A stretch of 64,000 bases of DNA. Source: an uncultured Bacteroidales bacterium. Lineage in GTDB: Bacteria; Bacteroidota; Bacteroidia; Bacteroidales; WCHB1-69. This document shows, piece after piece, positions 61,566 through 64,000 of the stretch; position 1 is the stretch's first letter, and the number at the start of each line of letters is the position of its first letter. A model generated the notes under the pieces. The model had not been told where the DNA came from, made no database searches, and saw only the letters and a program-made list of their open reading frames with translations. The stretch spans positions 1 to 64,000 of the forward strand of contig CAMJPH010000002.1 of NCBI GenBank assembly GCA_946407715.1. The letters are read 5' to 3'. Both the position numbers and the translations under genes were made by a program.

Positions 61566-64000
61566 TTATGCTTTTGCTGTTGTTGAACCGCCGTCATCCT
61601 CATCATGATAGTAGCTGCCGTAGCTGTAACCGTAACGGTAACCATAGCGATAACCGTAGCGGTAACCATACTTGTAGCCATAGCGTCCCTCGTGGGAATA
61701 TGTTCCGTTCAACACCAAGCACATATTGTTGTACTTGTGCGATTCGTAGAGCTTGTCCAACTCAGGAAGCATGCTTCTTTCCAAGTTGCCGGCACGTACG
61801 ATGAAGATAGTGTAATCAGCCAAACCACTGATAATTTGCGTATCAGCCACAATGTCAATAGGCGGACAGTCAATGAAAACGTAATCAAAGTCCTTACAAA
61901 GAACCTTCACCATGTCGGCGAAGCGTTCTGTGGCAAGGAGTTCCGTCGGGTTTGGCGGAATCGTGCCGACAGGAAGCACTTTCAGATTAGGATGCTTCTC
62001 ATTGATAGGGACAAGTGTGGTCCGCACATCTTCGATTTTACCTGCCAAGAAGTTACTCATACCAACCTTAGGTCCGTTCACGAACTGCGACATGGAGCAG
62101 TGGCGCATGTCACCGTCAATGACAAGGACTCGTTTATTCTTGATGGCCAAGGACATGGCAAAGTTCATTGTAATAAACGACTTACCGCTTCCAGGATTAT
62201 AAGAGGTGAACATCAAGATATGGCAGTCGCCCTCCTTGCACATGAATTCCACATTGGTACGCATAACACGGAAAGCTTCGTTGATGGTGCTTCGTGATCC
62301 AGCCTTGACTACAATTTCCGCCAATTTCGAATTTGTTTCCGAATCATCTTTCTTGTTTCCGAAGAGCCCCTTTAAGATCAAACTCTTCCGCTGGTCACTT
62401 TTGACAGCAGCCTCACCCGTGAGCGGGATTTCCGCAATGAAAGGCATCTTCACATTCTTGAGGTCATCGCGTCCGCGAAGGCTCGTGTTCATCTGCTCAT
62501 TCAAGAAAATAATAATGACAGGTATCACCAAACCAATTGCCAAAGCAGCCAAAAGAATAATCATCTTTTTAGGTTTGATAGGATTGGGTCCGCCGTTCGG
62601 ATGCTCGATGACTCTGTTATTGTAAGCGGTGAACGCCTGTGACAATTCGTTTTCTTCCCTTTTCTGCAACAAGTAGAGGTACAAGGACTCCTTAACCTTT
62701 TGCTGACGTTCCACAGAAAGCAGATATTTGGCCTGCGTAGGACCAGCGGCGATATGTGCGTTCACATCCTTCTCAGTGGTCATGGCACTTTGAATCAGCT
62801 TGTTCAGCGTCGCAATCTGATTGTCCAAAGAGGAAATCACAGATCCACGCATGGAAGAAAGCCTCTCGTCCAATTCCAACACCAGCGGGTTCTGTGTACT
62901 GCTGCTCGACACAAGGCTGTTGCGCCGCATCATCAATTCGTTATACTTGGCGATCTGATTTTCAATGCCCATATTGTCCACGCCGGAATTAACCGGTAGC
63001 AGTTGATCGTGGGAAGCCTCGGATGCGAGATAATTGCGAATATATCGGGTAATGTTAAGACGATTGTTCAAATCCAGGATGTTCCGGGTCACCTCTCTAT
63101 TCTGTCCAAGATACATTGAAGAGACCGCACCCACATCGGGAAGGAGATTGGCACTTTTGTAGGATGAGATATCATCATCCACATTGCCGAGGTCCCCTTC
63201 AATCACCTGCAGACGATCATTGATGAACTGTGAGGTGCTGATTGTAATTTGGTTCTTGTCTCTCAACCAATTGCCATTATACACAGCGACAATCATGTTG
63301 ATAATGTCATCCGCACGTTTTCTGATGACATCATTCACGCTGATGGAAAGCACATCCGCACCTTTGTTCACCTGCGCCACCGTGATTTTCGAGGAAAGAA
63401 CGCGGCAGGCAGAGTTCATCGTGGAACGTGTGACATTGATTTTCGGCCACGACTTGTTTTCGAAGTAGTCTGTTTTGGAAACCACAATTCGACCGACGGG
63501 CGTTGACACCGTATCCCCAAGTTTTACAGTTATTTTCTTTGAGGAGGCTTTCTCTCCTTTAAATTCGAAATCAGACAACGCCACCTGGCTCTTATCCAGC
63601 TTCAGCACCAAGGCTGCGCTTTGGTCATCGGTCAAGTCCAAGAAATCCACTTTCACAGGAAGTGTCTGGTCATAGAGGGTTGTCGGACGGAAGAGGCCGT
63701 CGGTCGTATAATTAACATCGAGGTTCAGACGTCTAACGGTTTCCATCTTGTTGTCCATGGACTGGATAGTAATCAGCTCGTTTTGAACATTCACGTTTGT
63801 GCTCATCAATCCGACATCGGCGAAGTCTGAGACATCGATGGCGGAGCTTCCTTTTTTGTCCGCCTTAACCAGGATTTTGGCCGTCCGTTGATAAACCGGA
63901 GCGGTCTTGAGGATATAAAAGGTGGCGCCCGCCAACATGACAATGGCGGAAATCAGGAACCAGTACCAACGGTTTAGGCACATGTAGATCCAATCTTTCA
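61566..64000 (-). CDS. wzc: Wzc-type polysaccharide co-polymerase and BY-kinase (5' end outside window)
   Basis: About 810 residues are visible; the reading frame continues past the right edge (KDWIY precedes the first Met in the window), so the start is outside. N-terminal Wzz domain with a first membrane helix (about 15-32 of the visible part), a large periplasmic coiled region, a second helix KMIILLAALAIGLVIPVIIIF, and a cytoplasmic BY-kinase. Walker A is in NPGSGKSFITM, Walker A' in VLVIDGDMRH, and Walker B in YVFIDCPPID. The C-terminal tyrosine cluster repeats YGYR. It controls polymer length and export together with an outer-membrane Wza, expected just upstream. Confidence 0.94.
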   Translation of the reverse strand, partial: KDWIYMCLNRWYWFLISAIVMLAGATFYILKTAPVYQRTAKILVKADKKGSSAIDVSDFADVGLMSTNVNVQNELITIQSMDNKMETVRRLNLDVNYTTDGLFRPTTLYDQTLPVKVDFLDLTDDQSAALVLKLDKSQVALSDFEFKGEKASSKKITVKLGDTVSTPVGRIVVSKTDYFENKSWPKINVTRSTMNSACRVLSSKITVAQVNKGADVLSISVNDVIRKRADDIINMIVAVYNGNWLRDKNQITISTSQFINDRLQVIEGDLGNVDDDISSYKSANLLPDVGAVSSMYLGQNREVTRNILDLNNRLNITRYIRNYLASEASHDQLLPVNSGVDNMGIENQIAKYNELMMRRNSLVSSSSTQNPLVLELDERLSSMRGSVISSLDNQIATLNKLIQSAMTTEKDVNAHIAAGPTQAKYLLSVERQQKVKESLYLYLLQKREENELSQAFTAYNNRVIEHPNGGPNPIKPKKMIILLAALAIGLVIPVIIIFLNEQMNTSLRGRDDLKNVKMPFIAEIPLTGEAAVKSDQRKSLILKGLFGNKKDDSETNSKLAEIVVKAGSRSTINEAFRVMRTNVEFMCKEGDCHILMFTSYNPGSGKSFITMNFAMSLAIKNKRVLVIDGDMRHCSMSQFVNGPKVGMSNFLAGKIEDVRTTLVPINEKHPNLKVLPVGTIPPNPTELLATERFADMVKVLCKDFDYVFIDCPPIDIVADTQIISGLADYTIFIVRAGNLERSMLPELDKLYESHKYNNMCLVLNGTYSHEGRYGYKYGYRYGYRYGYRYGYSYGSYYHDEDDGGSTTAKA
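61609..61690 (-). repeat. In-frame repeats coding the YGYR tyrosine tail of the kinase
   Basis: The DNA here is built of near-identical 12-base blocks (read on the plus strand, gtaaccatagcg and gtaaccgtagcg types), coding successive Y-G-Y-(K/R/S) units. This is the autophosphorylated tail of the BY-kinase. Repeats of this kind can gain or lose units without frameshift. Confidence 0.85.

Overview
The window is almost the whole of a very large extracellular polysaccharide (capsule or O-antigen type) locus from a member of the Bacteroidota, most likely the order Bacteroidales. The signs are: A/T-rich start regions without strong Shine-Dalgarno sequences; a Wzc-type tyrosine kinase followed by a CpsB-type PHP phosphatase; CapE/CapF/CapG sugar genes; small PglC-like initiating transferases; and, at the left edge, a secreted protein whose N-terminus looks like a type IX secretion cargo. 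I count 63 protein genes. All are on the minus strand, so transcription runs from right to left. Most gaps are under 100 bases and many genes overlap by 1 to 19 bases. No rRNA, tRNA, insertion sequence or CRISPR array is visible.

Layout in the direction of transcription. 64.0-53.9 kb: assembly control and sugar nucleotides (wzc, PHP phosphatase, ugd, rmlA, rmlB, capE, capF, capG), giving UDP-GlcA, dTDP-4-keto-6-deoxyglucose and probably UDP-L-FucNAc. 53.8-51.5 kb: a fusion of a CapA-type metallophosphatase-like domain with a 'sugar-transfer associated' ATP-grasp domain. 51.5-45.5 kb: an acyl module (two SDRs, split transketolase, acyl carrier protein, adenylating ligase, ketosynthase III). 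45.4-28.5 kb: a Wzy-like polymerase, a Lys1-type dehydrogenase, Wzx flippase, two deacetylases, three more sugar-transfer ATP-grasp genes, two free CapA genes, acyltransferases and a second initiating transferase. I recognise no ordinary glycosyltransferase in this part. A two-gene AAA ATPase/TOPRIM pair that looks like an anti-phage system sits inside it. 28.5-16.9 kb: two CarB-like ATP-grasp ligases, a DegT-like PLP enzyme and a second acyl module (two ketosynthase III, two SDRs, two acyl carrier proteins, FabD-like transacylase, acyltransferase-3, GNAT, serine hydrolase). 16.9-9.9 kb: two DegT aminotransferases (one VioA-like), two ATP-grasp ligases, another DegT-like enzyme, and an inserted Panacea-type toxin-antitoxin pair. 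9.9-0.7 kb: an epimerase, hexapeptide acyltransferase, GT2, Wzy, two GT-B enzymes, an initiating transferase, a GNAT, an ACC-deaminase-like PLP enzyme and a last ATP-grasp ligase.

How the parts may work together (inference): RmlA, RmlB and the VioA-like aminotransferase would make dTDP-4-amino-4,6-dideoxyglucose. The ketosynthase/reductase/ACP modules contain no dehydratase or enoyl reductase, so they would make short hydroxyacyl chains, and the GNAT or hexapeptide enzymes could place these on amino sugars. Ten ATP-grasp domains, four of the genes lying next to PLP enzymes, suggest that amino-acid-like groups are amide-linked to the polymer. The repeated CapA/ATP-grasp genes and their fusion are the least explained part of the locus and the best candidate for an undescribed system.

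Two intergenic regions (380-716 and 20361-20675) carry related short-period tandem repeats in opposite orientation.
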